Below, in pieces: positions 26,741 through 34,575 of a stretch of DNA of 64,000 bases (position 1 is its first letter; each line of letters starts with the position of its first letter). Source of the DNA: Endozoicomonas sp. 4G (GTDB taxonomy: Bacteria > Pseudomonadota > Gammaproteobacteria > Pseudomonadales > Endozoicomonadaceae). The notes under the pieces were generated by a model that saw only the letters and a list, made by a program, of their open reading frames with translations, did not search any database and had not been told where the DNA came from. The stretch spans positions 744,001 through 808,000 of the forward strand of contig NZ_CP082909.1 in assembly GCF_023822025.1 (NCBI RefSeq), written 5' to 3'. Position numbers and translations under genes: made by a program.

Positions 26741-26903
26741 TCTTTTGGGTTGCTCTCCGCCGCCTCTGAAAGATCTTTGCTGTGGCGTTAGGTTTTGCAT
26801 ATTCATCTGAGGATGGAGGCTTGCGAAAGGACGTAGCGATTCTGTCCTGACGGTTTGTTACCGTCGTAGAACAGCTTACTTAGAACTAAGAGTTGTTGAA
26901 ATT

Positions 26904-27866
26904 TTACTTAGATTGAATGCCTGCAAGAATCCATAAGGGTTCCTCTTCCCAGTTATCCGGAAAGCCCATATGTACCCTTGAAATTGCTGGGTTTCTTGAA
27001 ATTAATCCGTTAAGCCTGGTAGCCCAGCCACTTCCAGGGCTAACCTTGCTTAATAGTGTTTCTATAATGACCAGTTGATAGTAAAGACGCCGCCGTGGAT
27101 TAATGGTTTGTGCAGGTGATGAGTGGACAGCAATTTTCTCCGGAACATATATCCAATTTTTTGGTGCTTTTCTTGGCCATACAGGGCTGGTGCCAAACTC
27201 TCTATTCCAGACTCTGGAATGATGAGCGCAGTGATTACGTAAATCAGACAGTGAATGAAACCAGGTTTTAAGCACTGTGAATTGAAAACCAAAATGCTTT
27301 GTAAGAGGTTTCTGATCTTCCGGGAAGCGAAGATTGGCAAAGAGCTCTGAAATTTGCTTGAAGCTCAAAAGTTCCAGTGCCATCCACAAGGGTGGTTGTA
27401 CTGGTGAATCAGGGTACTTCTGTTGGTAGCTTTTCAGAAATGCCTCTATCTCCCTCCTCTCAGACTTGCTTTTCAGTTCACTAATTAGCCATTGGTGATT
27501 GTAATGGCTCTTAAAAATGTTTGAGTCAAGGTACCCGTGAGGACCATGTCGTGTAGCAAGAACTTGTGTTAACTGAGCGCGCAGCGCAACTTCTATTCGC
27601 TCAATGGCATCTAAAAGCAGTAGTCTCAACTCTCTGTCGAAAATATAAAGTCTCAGGACATCATCAAACGATGTGCCTGAAATGAACCGGTGTTCATCAC
27701 CTGATCCGGGAATATAGAATGGACGGGTATAGGCACTTAAACGGAAGTAACTAATATTCTTTAAGTAGTGTTTGGCTCTTACAGGGTCGGTAACTACTAA
27801 GCCTCTGGCACTCAAAGTGTGAATCTGCTCATCAAGGCTTAATGCGTGTTTTTTGAAAGCAACCAT
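26904..27866 (-). CDS. Abi family protein (Abi_2, AbiD/AbiF-like)
   Basis: 320 aa. Family members are linked to abortive infection, where an infected cell stops growth before phage release. Seen: YFRLSAYTRPF, FDRELRLLLLDAIERIEVALRA and the C-terminal LRNHCAHHSRVWNR block, which has the R-x4-H spacing of HEPN-type RNases. The ATG is clear at 27866. No partner gene is visible, so it is likely a single-gene system. It sits at the edge of the ZF pair, separated from it by the perfect inverted repeat. Enzyme activity is inferred. Confidence 0.85.
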   Translation of the reverse strand: MVAFKKHALSLDEQIHTLSARGLVVTDPVRAKHYLKNISYFRLSAYTRPFYIPGSGDEHRFISGTSFDDVLRLYIFDRELRLLLLDAIERIEVALRAQLTQVLATRHGPHGYLDSNIFKSHYNHQWLISELKSKSERREIEAFLKSYQQKYPDSPVQPPLWMALELLSFKQISELFANLRFPEDQKPLTKHFGFQFTVLKTWFHSLSDLRNHCAHHSRVWNREFGTSPVWPRKAPKNWIYVPEKIAVHSSPAQTINPRRRLYYQLVIIETLLSKVSPGSGWATRLNGLISRNPAISRVHMGFPDNWEEEPLWILAGIQSK

Positions 27867-27893
27867 TTGTTTTTGTTTATTACTAGGTGGTAA

Positions 27894-27938
27894 TAAAAAA
27901 ACCCGCCAGAGTGTGCTTCGTCGAGAGGCATGGCGGGT
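27894..27938 (-). terminator. Strong intrinsic terminator on the minus strand without an obvious gene before it
   Basis: Stem acccgcca / tggcgggt (27901-27908 with 27931-27938) followed on the minus strand by seven T residues. Nothing protein-coding on the minus strand lies within 300 bp upstream of it. The rest of 27939-28297 shows no gene that I can support; a small RNA ending here is possible. Confidence 0.7.
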
Positions 27939-28297
27939 GTGTTACGGTAAAGGTAGGTGTTAAGTGGTTGGCTGTCAATAGGTGCCCGATTTTATCCCTT
28001 GCTCGGAAGAGATTTTGACTCCTGTGAAAAAAGTAAGATCACCCACAGACTACGAAGAAAAAGCCCCCAGCGCATGACAGCCCTGCTCTGAGCAAAAACC
28101 TCCCGAATAAAGTAAAAATACCGCTGTTCAATCCGACTTTTCTGACGTTAGAATGCTCGGCTCCCCGTCGGAAAAATTGGACGATTCCGGGGATCAACGG
28201 GTTCTGTCTGGTCTGGCTTCAGGCTCCTCGCAGTACAGGGCTGTTTCATTATTACAACCGGTAGACCGTAACCGGGAAGGCAGGTATTGTTAGTTTC

Positions 28298-28759
28298 ATG
28301 ACAGACGAAGAGCGCCAAAGGCAAAAACTGCGAAGAGAGTGGGCTTCCGGAGACCGGTCTCCATTTCAGGATTTTGCTCAGGAACGTGAGGAAGAGCATC
28401 CGGTATTCACCCAGCAGGCTGCCCAGACAGACACGCCTGCCGAAGGTGCCAGGGTTCAGCCTTTGCCTGAAGACTTTGCTCCTGATTCGGTGTACGTAGA
28501 GTTTCTCGAGGAGCACCACGGGATTCCTGCGGATTTTACTCTTGCACAACTCCCGGAATTTAAGCTCTACTGGCTGGAGACGGGAGAAGCCCGTAAAGCC
28601 TGGCAGAATAAGTTTAAGAACCATGTGATCTATCAGTGGAAGCGGGGTCAAAGTGAAAAAGGGCAACGAACTCATAAGTCAACTGTCGAAAAACTTACAG
28701 ACACCAGCTGGGCAGACGGACTCCAGTTCGACTTCGACGAGTCAGACGACCAGTCGTGA
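28298..28759 (+). CDS. DnaT-like primosomal domain protein
   Basis: 153 aa. The C-terminal half carries the DnaT-type single-strand DNA binding region, with FKLYWLETGEARKAW and NKFKNHVIYQWKR (about residues 88-115). The N-terminal half is charged and looks disordered. DnaT helps load the replicative helicase during restart. The following gene, which overlaps by 107 nt in another frame, resembles phage lambda P, a helicase-loader protein, so the pair probably acts together in helicase loading. ATG start at 28298; a weak ribosome site lies upstream. Confidence 0.75.
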   Translation: MTDEERQRQKLRREWASGDRSPFQDFAQEREEEHPVFTQQAAQTDTPAEGARVQPLPEDFAPDSVYVEFLEEHHGIPADFTLAQLPEFKLYWLETGEARKAWQNKFKNHVIYQWKRGQSEKGQRTHKSTVEKLTDTSWADGLQFDFDESDDQS

Positions 28760-29405
28760 AACCCTGCAAAGGGCCCAGCAGACCAAGTATGCCATTAATA
28801 CCCTGTTTACCATGTTGGAAGCGGCTTTCCCGTTAAAGTTTAAAAAAGCCTTTCCCACCGATGCTTCATTGATCGAAGCGAAGAAGGTCTGGATTCAGGG
28901 GCTCAGTGAGTTTAAGCCTGCAAGGATTGTTAAAGCCGGGCAAAAAGTTCTGGATACCACCAAATTCTTTCCTGATCTCAGTGAAATACGTGAGCACTGC
29001 AAGCTGCATCATGATGAGATGGGATTGAAAAAACCTCTGCAAGCCTATTACGAAGCCTGCTATGCACCAGAGCAGACCCGTGACTATCGTTGGTCTCACA
29101 TTGCCGTTTATCTGGCGGCCCGGGAAACAGGCTGGATGACCCTGCGAAGTGAAGAGCAAAGAGTCGCTTTTCCCATCTTTGAGCGAAACTACAACATTCT
29201 TTGCAATCGGGTGCTTGATGGTGAAGACCTTGAAGCTTCAATCATGAAAGGTATTGAAGACAGCCGTTCGAAAGAGGCGGTGAGAGTTGCCGATGAGCAC
29301 GCCGAACAGTCTCTGCGAAAAACCATGGAACAGCAGGGGATTGATCCTGATTCGGGTCGCTCTGCTTTTGAGACGTTGAAACAGTCTTTACCCAAACGTC
29401 AGTAA
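28653..29405 (+). CDS. Phage lambda P-like replication protein (putative helicase loader)
   Basis: 250 aa from a GTG. The central region from LFTMLEAAFP through the segment ending PDLSEIREHCK (about residues 50-115) follows the layout of lambda replication protein P, and the length (lambda P is 233 aa) agrees. It overlaps the DnaT-like gene by 107 nt, implying translational coupling. No other phage gene is adjacent, and apbC follows 75 bp downstream, so this may be a domesticated loader used by the host chromosome. The exact start is uncertain because the first 35 residues are low-complexity Ser/Thr/Gln. Confidence 0.65.
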   Translation: MKKGNELISQLSKNLQTPAGQTDSSSTSTSQTTSRETLQRAQQTKYAINTLFTMLEAAFPLKFKKAFPTDASLIEAKKVWIQGLSEFKPARIVKAGQKVLDTTKFFPDLSEIREHCKLHHDEMGLKKPLQAYYEACYAPEQTRDYRWSHIAVYLAARETGWMTLRSEEQRVAFPIFERNYNILCNRVLDGEDLEASIMKGIEDSRSKEAVRVADEHAEQSLRKTMEQQGIDPDSGRSAFETLKQSLPKRQ

Positions 29406-29480
29406 GTTCGTTTTTTACTGGAAGAATAACAGCGAAATCATTAGTCTATCCGCCATTCTAACGGTTGGAGTCTGACATTG

Positions 29481-30572
29481 ATGAGTGTCGAACGCGCTGC
29501 GGTTGAAGCCGCTGTTCAAGGCTATCACGATCCCTATCTGAAGCAGGACCTGGTCACTGCCGGTTGTATCAAAGAGCTTGCCATCGAGTCGGGTAACGTC
29601 ACCCTGAAGGTCGAACTGGGCTATCCGGCAGAAGGCTCAAAGGGAGGCATTGAGCAGTTACTGGCTGCCAAGATTGAAAACCTTCCCGGTGTCGAACGTG
29701 CCAACGTCTCTGTGAGCTGGAGCATTGCCAGTGCTCCGGTTCAGGGGGCGCTGGAAGCCATGAACGGTGCCAAAAATATTATTGCCGTGGCTTCCGGCAA
29801 AGGCGGTGTCGGTAAGTCCACGACTACGGTTAATCTGGCATTGGCTATGGCAGCAGAAGGTGCCAGCGTCGGTATTCTGGATGCAGATATCTACGGTCCC
29901 AGCATTGGCATGATGCTGGGTTTGCCCGATGGCACCCGTCCGGAGGTCAGGCACGAAAAGCTTTTTTTGCCGATTGAGGCCCATGGTCTTCAGGCCATGT
30001 CCATGGCGTTTCTGGTGACAGAAGATACGCCGGTGGTTTGGCGGGGTCCTATGGTCAGCGGTGCTCTCCAGCAACTGTTGACCCAGACACTTTGGCATGA
30101 TCTGGATTACCTGTTTATCGATATGCCTCCGGGTACCGGCGATATCCAGCTGACACTGGCTCAGAAAGTACCCGTCACTGGTAGTGTTATTGTCACCACG
30201 CCTCAGGACCTGGCCCTGATTGATGCCAAAAAAGGCATTGAAATGTTTAACAAGGTTAATATCCCGGTGCTGGGGGTTGTTGAAAATATGGCCATGCATG
30301 TCTGCTCTGAATGCGGTCATACCGAGCATCTGTTTGGCGAAGGAGGCGGCACCCGCATTGCCGATCAGTTTGGTGTTGATCTGCTGGGAGCGCTGCCTTT
30401 GTCCATGATGATTCGTGAGCAGTCTGATGAGGGTGTGCCAACGGTGGTTTCTGAGCCAGACTCGCAGATCACCATGATCTACAAAGATATGGCGAAACGA
30501 GTGGCTGCTGAATTGGCATTAAAGAATGCCGAGCAACCCAAAGCGCCCACCATCTCATTCAGTGATGACTGA
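29481..30572 (+). CDS. apbC: Iron-sulfur cluster carrier ATPase ApbC/Mrp
   Basis: 363 aa. Binds and transfers Fe-S clusters to target proteins in the cytoplasm. Seen: N-terminal MIP18/DUF59 domain (residues 1-80), deviant Walker A GKGGVGKSTT (about 108-117), the DADIYGPS switch, Walker B-like IDMPPGTGD, and the C-terminal CSECG pair of cysteines that bridges the cluster in the dimer. ATG at 29481 is chosen; a TTG three bases upstream is also possible since GGAG is 7 nt before it and 10 nt before the ATG. Terminator follows. Confidence 0.95.
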   Translation: MSVERAAVEAAVQGYHDPYLKQDLVTAGCIKELAIESGNVTLKVELGYPAEGSKGGIEQLLAAKIENLPGVERANVSVSWSIASAPVQGALEAMNGAKNIIAVASGKGGVGKSTTTVNLALAMAAEGASVGILDADIYGPSIGMMLGLPDGTRPEVRHEKLFLPIEAHGLQAMSMAFLVTEDTPVVWRGPMVSGALQQLLTQTLWHDLDYLFIDMPPGTGDIQLTLAQKVPVTGSVIVTTPQDLALIDAKKGIEMFNKVNIPVLGVVENMAMHVCSECGHTEHLFGEGGGTRIADQFGVDLLGALPLSMMIREQSDEGVPTVVSEPDSQITMIYKDMAKRVAAELALKNAEQPKAPTISFSDD

Positions 30573-30578
30573 GTAAGC

Positions 30579-30605
30579 CGGGGGAGAGCTCGCTCCCCCG
30601 CTTTT
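30579..30605 (+). terminator. Rho-independent terminator of apbC
   Basis: Stem cgggggag / ctcccccg with a 6-nt loop (30579-30586 with 30593-30600), followed by ctttt. It begins 6 bp after the apbC stop. Confidence 0.85.
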
Positions 30606-30641
30606 CAGAAGCTTTCTCAGAAGCTCTCTCAGAAGCTTTGC
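30606..30641. repeat. 12-bp tandem repeat, 3 copies, at a gene 3' end
   Basis: Three copies of cagaagctttct with small changes, overlapping the stop codon of the flavodoxin-fold gene (30629-30631). Confidence 0.8.
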
Positions 30642-31204
30642 AGATGTTTCCTGACTTTTTCCATAAACTGCTTTCGGTCGACCTCTGTCGTTTTGTTCAT
30701 GCTGTAAAGCGCCAGCCATTGTATATCCTTGCACCGGGATACGGCTTTCAGCGAGAGCCTGAACATTTTTCTGGGCGGGTTGCCTGTCAGGGCCATTCGC
30801 CAGTGGGAGGATCCCTGGGTGGTAATGATCAGAAACTTTTTAATGCGGGTCAGACCTGGTTGCAGACCATTAGCGCCATAGGTCGCCACCACTCCGGGCA
30901 GCCAGATCCGGTCAAGCCAGCCTTTTAAAATGGCTGGAGGGCCCATCCACCAAGTGGGATAGACAAAAACCACCGCTTCAGCCCATTTCAGTTTGGCGAC
31001 GTGATTTTCGATCCCGTTGGTGTTGTCCTGGGTCATATAGTTGATCCTTTCTTCACAGGACATTCGTGCTTCAAAGTCAGTTTCATAAAGGTCCAGGGGG
31101 TGCACAGTGTGCCCAGCCAGGGCTAACTGCTCACAGGTCAGTTTGAACAGTGCTGCGTTGTAACTCTGTGGGTTCGGGTGGGCATAAACCACTAAAACAT
31201 TCAT
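30629..31204 (-). CDS. NAD(P)H oxidoreductase, flavodoxin-like fold (Flavodoxin_2)
   Basis: 191 aa. Family members are FMN or FAD enzymes that reduce quinones with NAD(P)H. Seen: first strand and phosphate loop [20 protein letters not shown], and the [17 protein letters not shown] region which forms the second cofactor loop. Length agrees with the KefF/MdaB/YwrO group; no neighbouring potassium efflux gene, so a KefF role is not supported. ATG at 31204. Convergent with apbC. Confidence 0.85.
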   Translation of the reverse strand: MNVLVVYAHPNPQSYNAALFKLTCEQLALAGHTVHPLDLYETDFEARMSCEERINYMTQDNTNGIENHVAKLKWAEAVVFVYPTWWMGPPAILKGWLDRIWLPGVVATYGANGLQPGLTRIKKFLIITTQGSSHWRMALTGNPPRKMFRLSLKAVSRCKDIQWLALYSMNKTTEVDRKQFMEKVRKHLQSF

Positions 31205-31401
31205 GCGAGTCTTGTTTTCTGGCGATAATCACCGCCATTTTAGAGGCTTTTACGAACAAAAGCAGGCGCGGTAGAGAAAGCAGGGAGAAGGCTACCGCCT
31301 GTGAGGGTCGGGCACGTATACTATCCTCTCACAACAACTTCTTACAACATTCTGAGGGTTGTGGTTCAGACACTCCCTACTTGCTGCTGGAAAAACAGAC
31401 C

Positions 31402-31986
31402 ATGAGACTTTGTGATCGGGATATAGAAGCTTGCCTGGATAGCGGAACAATTATTATTGAGCCCCGTCCCGGCTCAGGCAAGATCAGTGGGGTCAGTGTT
31501 GACCTGACACTGGGCAACAGTTTCAGGGTGTTTAATGATCATGCCGCACCCTTTGTCGACATCAGTGGTCCCAGGGAAGAGATTAATCGGGTGCTGGACT
31601 CCATCATGAGCAAGGAGATTGCTCTGAATGATGGTGAGGCGTTTTTCCTTCATCCGGGAGAGCTGGCGCTGGCGGTTACTCGGGAATCCATTACCCTGCC
31701 TGATGATATTGTTGGCTGGCTGGACGGTCGGTCTTCGCTGGCAAGGCTGGGGCTGATGGTGCATGTTACCGCTCACCGGATTGACCCCGGATGGAGTGGT
31801 CAGATTGTGCTGGAGTTTTTTAACGGTGGCAAACTGCCTCTGGCTCTGCGTCCCGGAATGGGCATCGGTGCCATTAATTTTGAGACCATGAGTGGTACTG
31901 CAGCCCGCCCCTACAATAAGCGGAAAGACGCAAAATACAAGGAGCAGAAGAGTGCGGTGGCCAGCCGAATTGCTGAAGACCAATAA
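31402..31986 (+). CDS. dcd: dCTP deaminase
   Basis: 194 aa (E. coli enzyme 193). Converts dCTP to dUTP for thymidylate synthesis in the cytoplasm. Seen: MRLCDRDI start, GVSVDLTLG, and the highly conserved [14 protein letters not shown] and [12 protein letters not shown] motifs that form the trimer active site. The open frame extends upstream to 31150, but ATG at 31402 matches the family N-terminus. Its position soon after apbC fits common gammaproteobacterial gene order. Confidence 0.95.
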   Translation: MRLCDRDIEACLDSGTIIIEPRPGSGKISGVSVDLTLGNSFRVFNDHAAPFVDISGPREEINRVLDSIMSKEIALNDGEAFFLHPGELALAVTRESITLPDDIVGWLDGRSSLARLGLMVHVTAHRIDPGWSGQIVLEFFNGGKLPLALRPGMGIGAINFETMSGTAARPYNKRKDAKYKEQKSAVASRIAEDQ

Positions 31987-32004
31987 GGTCTTGTGACCAA
32001 CAAA

Positions 32005-32026
32005 AAACCCCGGCAAGCCGGGGTTT
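32005..32026 (+). terminator. Bidirectional terminator between dcd and the OmpA-type lipoprotein gene
   Basis: Perfect stem ccccggc-aa-gccgggg flanked by aaa and ttt; placed between two convergent genes, 18 bp from each stop. Confidence 0.9.
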
Positions 32027-32043
32027 AAGTGGTCAGGCTGATA

Positions 32044-32640
32044 TTACTTCAGCATAATTTCAGCACGACGATTTTCCTGTCTCATCTCTTCTGTATCGTT
32101 ACCACGTACCGGGTGATCTTCACCTTCGCCTTTTACAGTCATACTTTCTTCGGGAATTCCTCTGCTCATCAGGTACTTTTTAACAGCCTCAGCCCTTCTT
32201 TCAGAAAGCTTCTGGTTGTAAGCGCGGGTACCTATCTCACAGGCATGACCAACAATTTCGATATGGCTGTCCTGATCCAGCTGACCTATCAGGGTGTTCA
32301 ACTTTTCCAGGTCGTTGGATTTCAGTTTGGAAGAGTCAAAGTCAAAGTGAACGATGGACATCCCTTCGATACCAGAGACAGCCGTTGGGTTATCAGGCTC
32401 AGCAACAGGATCCGCCATGGCGCAGGCGGTCCCGCCGACCAGAGCACCAGCCACAAAAGCTGCGCCACCGGTTGCCATATTGTAAGCCGCTCCGGGGATT
32501 CCCATCACTGCACCTCCTTTGACCATACAGGCAGACCAGTGAGGTTTCTGAGGTTGGGTTTGGGAAGAAGTGGTGGAACAACCTGCAGTTAACAGCAGAG
32601 AGAAAACGAGAGCCAGCGTGCTCAGCATCCTTGCAGACAT
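32044..32640 (-). CDS. OmpA-domain lipoprotein (Pal-like)
   Basis: 198 aa from the ATG at 32640, chosen because AGGAG lies 7 nt upstream; an ATG 18 nt earlier has no ribosome site. Lipoprotein signal peptide ending LLLTAGC (Cys near residue 20). A glycine/alanine-rich hydrophobic stretch (about 45-75) resembles a glycine-zipper segment. The C-terminal OmpA domain (about 90-198) has HFDFDSSKL, VGHACEIGT and NQKLSERRAEAVKKYL, which bind peptidoglycan. Likely tethers the outer membrane to the wall; precise role unknown. Confidence 0.85.
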   Translation of the reverse strand: MSARMLSTLALVFSLLLTAGCSTTSSQTQPQKPHWSACMVKGGAVMGIPGAAYNMATGGAAFVAGALVGGTACAMADPVAEPDNPTAVSGIEGMSIVHFDFDSSKLKSNDLEKLNTLIGQLDQDSHIEIVGHACEIGTRAYNQKLSERRAEAVKKYLMSRGIPEESMTVKGEGEDHPVRGNDTEEMRQENRRAEIMLK

Positions 32641-32890
32641 GGTACAACTCCTATCCATGGTTTTTACAGTTTGGTCTGCAAGCCCTTTAGGGAAAGCGCA
32701 CAGCCCATTTCCTGTTGATTATAGGGAGCGTTACATCATGTTCCTGATGACGGTTGTCAGCAGCCGATAAGGGGTAGAAATTAAGTGATCAAAGTCGCTT
32801 ATATCCCTACAACTACGCATTTCCACTGTTTCCAGCAGGAGTAAACTGAAACGGCAATGAACAAAAAGTATTCAAGTCTGGAGAATGTAG

Positions 32891-33154
32891 ATGAAACCCA
32901 ATACCCAGACAGCCATGCAGGAGCTAATCCTGCAGGTCAGGGAAGCCATTCCATTCGATATGCCCGAGGCAGAGATCTGCACAGGAAAATGTGTGGGTTG
33001 CCCAAAGAAACTGTTGGAGTTTCTCGATCAGGAGTTGACCGACTGGGAGAGCCGACTTGAGGATGAAGAAGCTCCCCGGCTGGGGGATCTCAGTCGATTG
33101 GCCAAAACCTCAAAGAAAGTGCATAAGGCTTTGGCCAAAAACGGCCTGGTTTAG
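32891..33154 (+). CDS. Conserved small hypothetical protein with CxxxCxxC motif
   Basis: 87 aa. Contains EICTGKCVGCPKKLLEFLD (about residues 28-46), where three Cys in C-x3-C-x2-C spacing suggest metal binding. The rest is helical and charged. I recognise it as a short conserved gammaproteobacterial protein but know no function. ATG at 32891 has GGAG about 7 nt upstream. The gene converges with dapD, 3 bp apart. Confidence 0.7.
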   Translation: MKPNTQTAMQELILQVREAIPFDMPEAEICTGKCVGCPKKLLEFLDQELTDWESRLEDEEAPRLGDLSRLAKTSKKVHKALAKNGLV

Positions 33155-33157
33155 CGA

Positions 33158-34195
33158 TCAGTTATGAGCGTGCAGCTCTTCATTAAGAGCGATAGCTGAC
33201 TTGTTGGTCAGACATTCAATGGCACCGGAAATAGAGTTGCGGCGGAACAGCAAGTCGGACTGACCACTCAGTTGGCTGGCTTTAACGGTTTCAACCACGT
33301 TTCTCTGATCATCCAGAACATTGACTTTGCTGCCTGCCGTCAGATAAAGACCGGCTTCAATGGTGCAACGGTCGCCCAGGGGAATATTGATACCAGCATT
33401 GGCACCGATCAGGCAGTTTTTACCCAGAGACACCACGATGTCGTTGCCTCCCGACAAGGTACCCATTGTGCTGCAACCGCCGCCCAGGTCGGAACCTTCA
33501 CCAATCATAATACCGGCAGAGATACGACCTTCGATCATGCTTTTGCCTTCTGTACCGGCATTAAAGTTAATAAAGCCTTCGTGCATGATTGTGGTTCCTT
33601 CACCCACATAAGCTCCCAGACGAACGCGGGCAGCATCGGCAATACGCACGCCGGCCGGGACAACGTAGTCCGTCATTTTCGGGAACTTATCCACTGAATC
33701 AACACTGATGGTGTGGCCTTCAGCACGGGCTTGCAGCTGGCGTTCAGGCAGTTCTGTCAGATCGATGGCCCCTTCACTGGTCCAGGCCACGTTAGGCAGC
33801 AGCGGGAAAATGCCCTGCAAATTAACGCCATGGGGCTTAACCAGACGATGTGAGAGCAGATGCAGCTTCAGGTAAGCTTCTGGCGTACTGTTCAGGGTGT
33901 CGTCAGTTTCCAGAAAAGTAATGACACGGGGCTGGTCACTTTCTTCCAGGCTCAGCATCATTTTTGCCAGGGCTTTTTCACCCAGATTGACGAAGGATTC
34001 TTCCAGCGCGTGGCAGGTAGTGCTGTCCAGTTCAACGCAGGTGTTGCCGCCTTGGTACTCAACGAGTTCAGTAATGGCGGTCACCAGTTTTTCAGAGGGG
34101 TGCAGCAGAGGCATGGGGTAGAATACTTCCAGCCAGTCGCCTTTGGTATTTTTACTGCCTACACCCATCGCAAGGCTGAAAAGAGTTTGGCTCAT
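33158..34195 (-). CDS. dapD: Tetrahydrodipicolinate N-succinyltransferase
   Basis: 345 aa, matching the longer Pseudomonas-type DapD. Uses succinyl-CoA to acylate tetrahydrodipicolinate in the diaminopimelate/lysine pathway. The left-handed beta-helix region spans about residues 180-310, with [38 protein letters not shown] and [17 protein letters not shown]. The ATG overlaps the stop of the preceding yffB-like gene by four bases, so the two are co-translated. Confidence 0.93.
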   Translation of the reverse strand: MSQTLFSLAMGVGSKNTKGDWLEVFYPMPLLHPSEKLVTAITELVEYQGGNTCVELDSTTCHALEESFVNLGEKALAKMMLSLEESDQPRVITFLETDDTLNSTPEAYLKLHLLSHRLVKPHGVNLQGIFPLLPNVAWTSEGAIDLTELPERQLQARAEGHTISVDSVDKFPKMTDYVVPAGVRIADAARVRLGAYVGEGTTIMHEGFINFNAGTEGKSMIEGRISAGIMIGEGSDLGGGCSTMGTLSGGNDIVVSLGKNCLIGANAGINIPLGDRCTIEAGLYLTAGSKVNVLDDQRNVVETVKASQLSGQSDLLFRRNSISGAIECLTNKSAIALNEELHAHN

Positions 34196-34560
34196 AAATT
34201 AGTTTCTCTGAAAAGTGTTTGATATTGCTTGTCTGAAAAGCCCAGAAATCTTTCGGAGCCGGTGTCGAGCAGGGGTCGCTTGATCATAGCCGGTTGCTCC
34301 AACATTAGCTCGATGGCTGAGGTTTCATCGACGGACGCTTTTTGCTCTTCGGGCAACTGTCGCCAGGTGGTACCACGGCGATTCAGCAGTGCTTCCCAGC
34401 CCAGTTCAGTTGACCAGTTTTGCAGAGTAGCCTTGTCCAGACCGTCTTTGCGGTAGTCATGGAAGTGGTAGTCAATACCGGCGGCATTAAGCCACTTGCG
34501 GGCTTTTCGAATAGTGTCGCATTTTGAGGGACTTATACCGTATAGTGTGATTTTCGACAT
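34192..34560 (-). CDS. ArsC/Spx-family thioredoxin-fold protein (YffB-like)
   Basis: 122 aa. Thioredoxin-like fold with a single active-site type Cys ([17 protein letters not shown], about residue 14) and the family motif [16 protein letters not shown] (about 94-109). YffB-type proteins are distinct from true arsenate reductases and their substrate is unclear. Linkage with dapD is common in gammaproteobacteria. Only 15 bp separate its ATG from that of the divergent serine recombinase, so its original promoter region has been displaced by the mobile element. Confidence 0.85.
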   Translation of the reverse strand: MSKITLYGISPSKCDTIRKARKWLNAAGIDYHFHDYRKDGLDKATLQNWSTELGWEALLNRRGTTWRQLPEEQKASVDETSAIELMLEQPAMIKRPLLDTGSERFLGFSDKQYQTLFRETNL

Positions 34561-34575
34561 TTCAAGCAGTTACCT

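Noticed and set aside
28148-28675. Minus-strand open frame of 175 codons
   Set aside because: It overlaps the DnaT-like gene in full, has no recognisable domain or ribosome site, and is read as a shadow.
30629-31204. KefF assignment for the flavodoxin-fold oxidoreductase
   Set aside because: No kefC or kefB lies nearby and the sequence fits the broader Flavodoxin_2 family, so no gene symbol is given.
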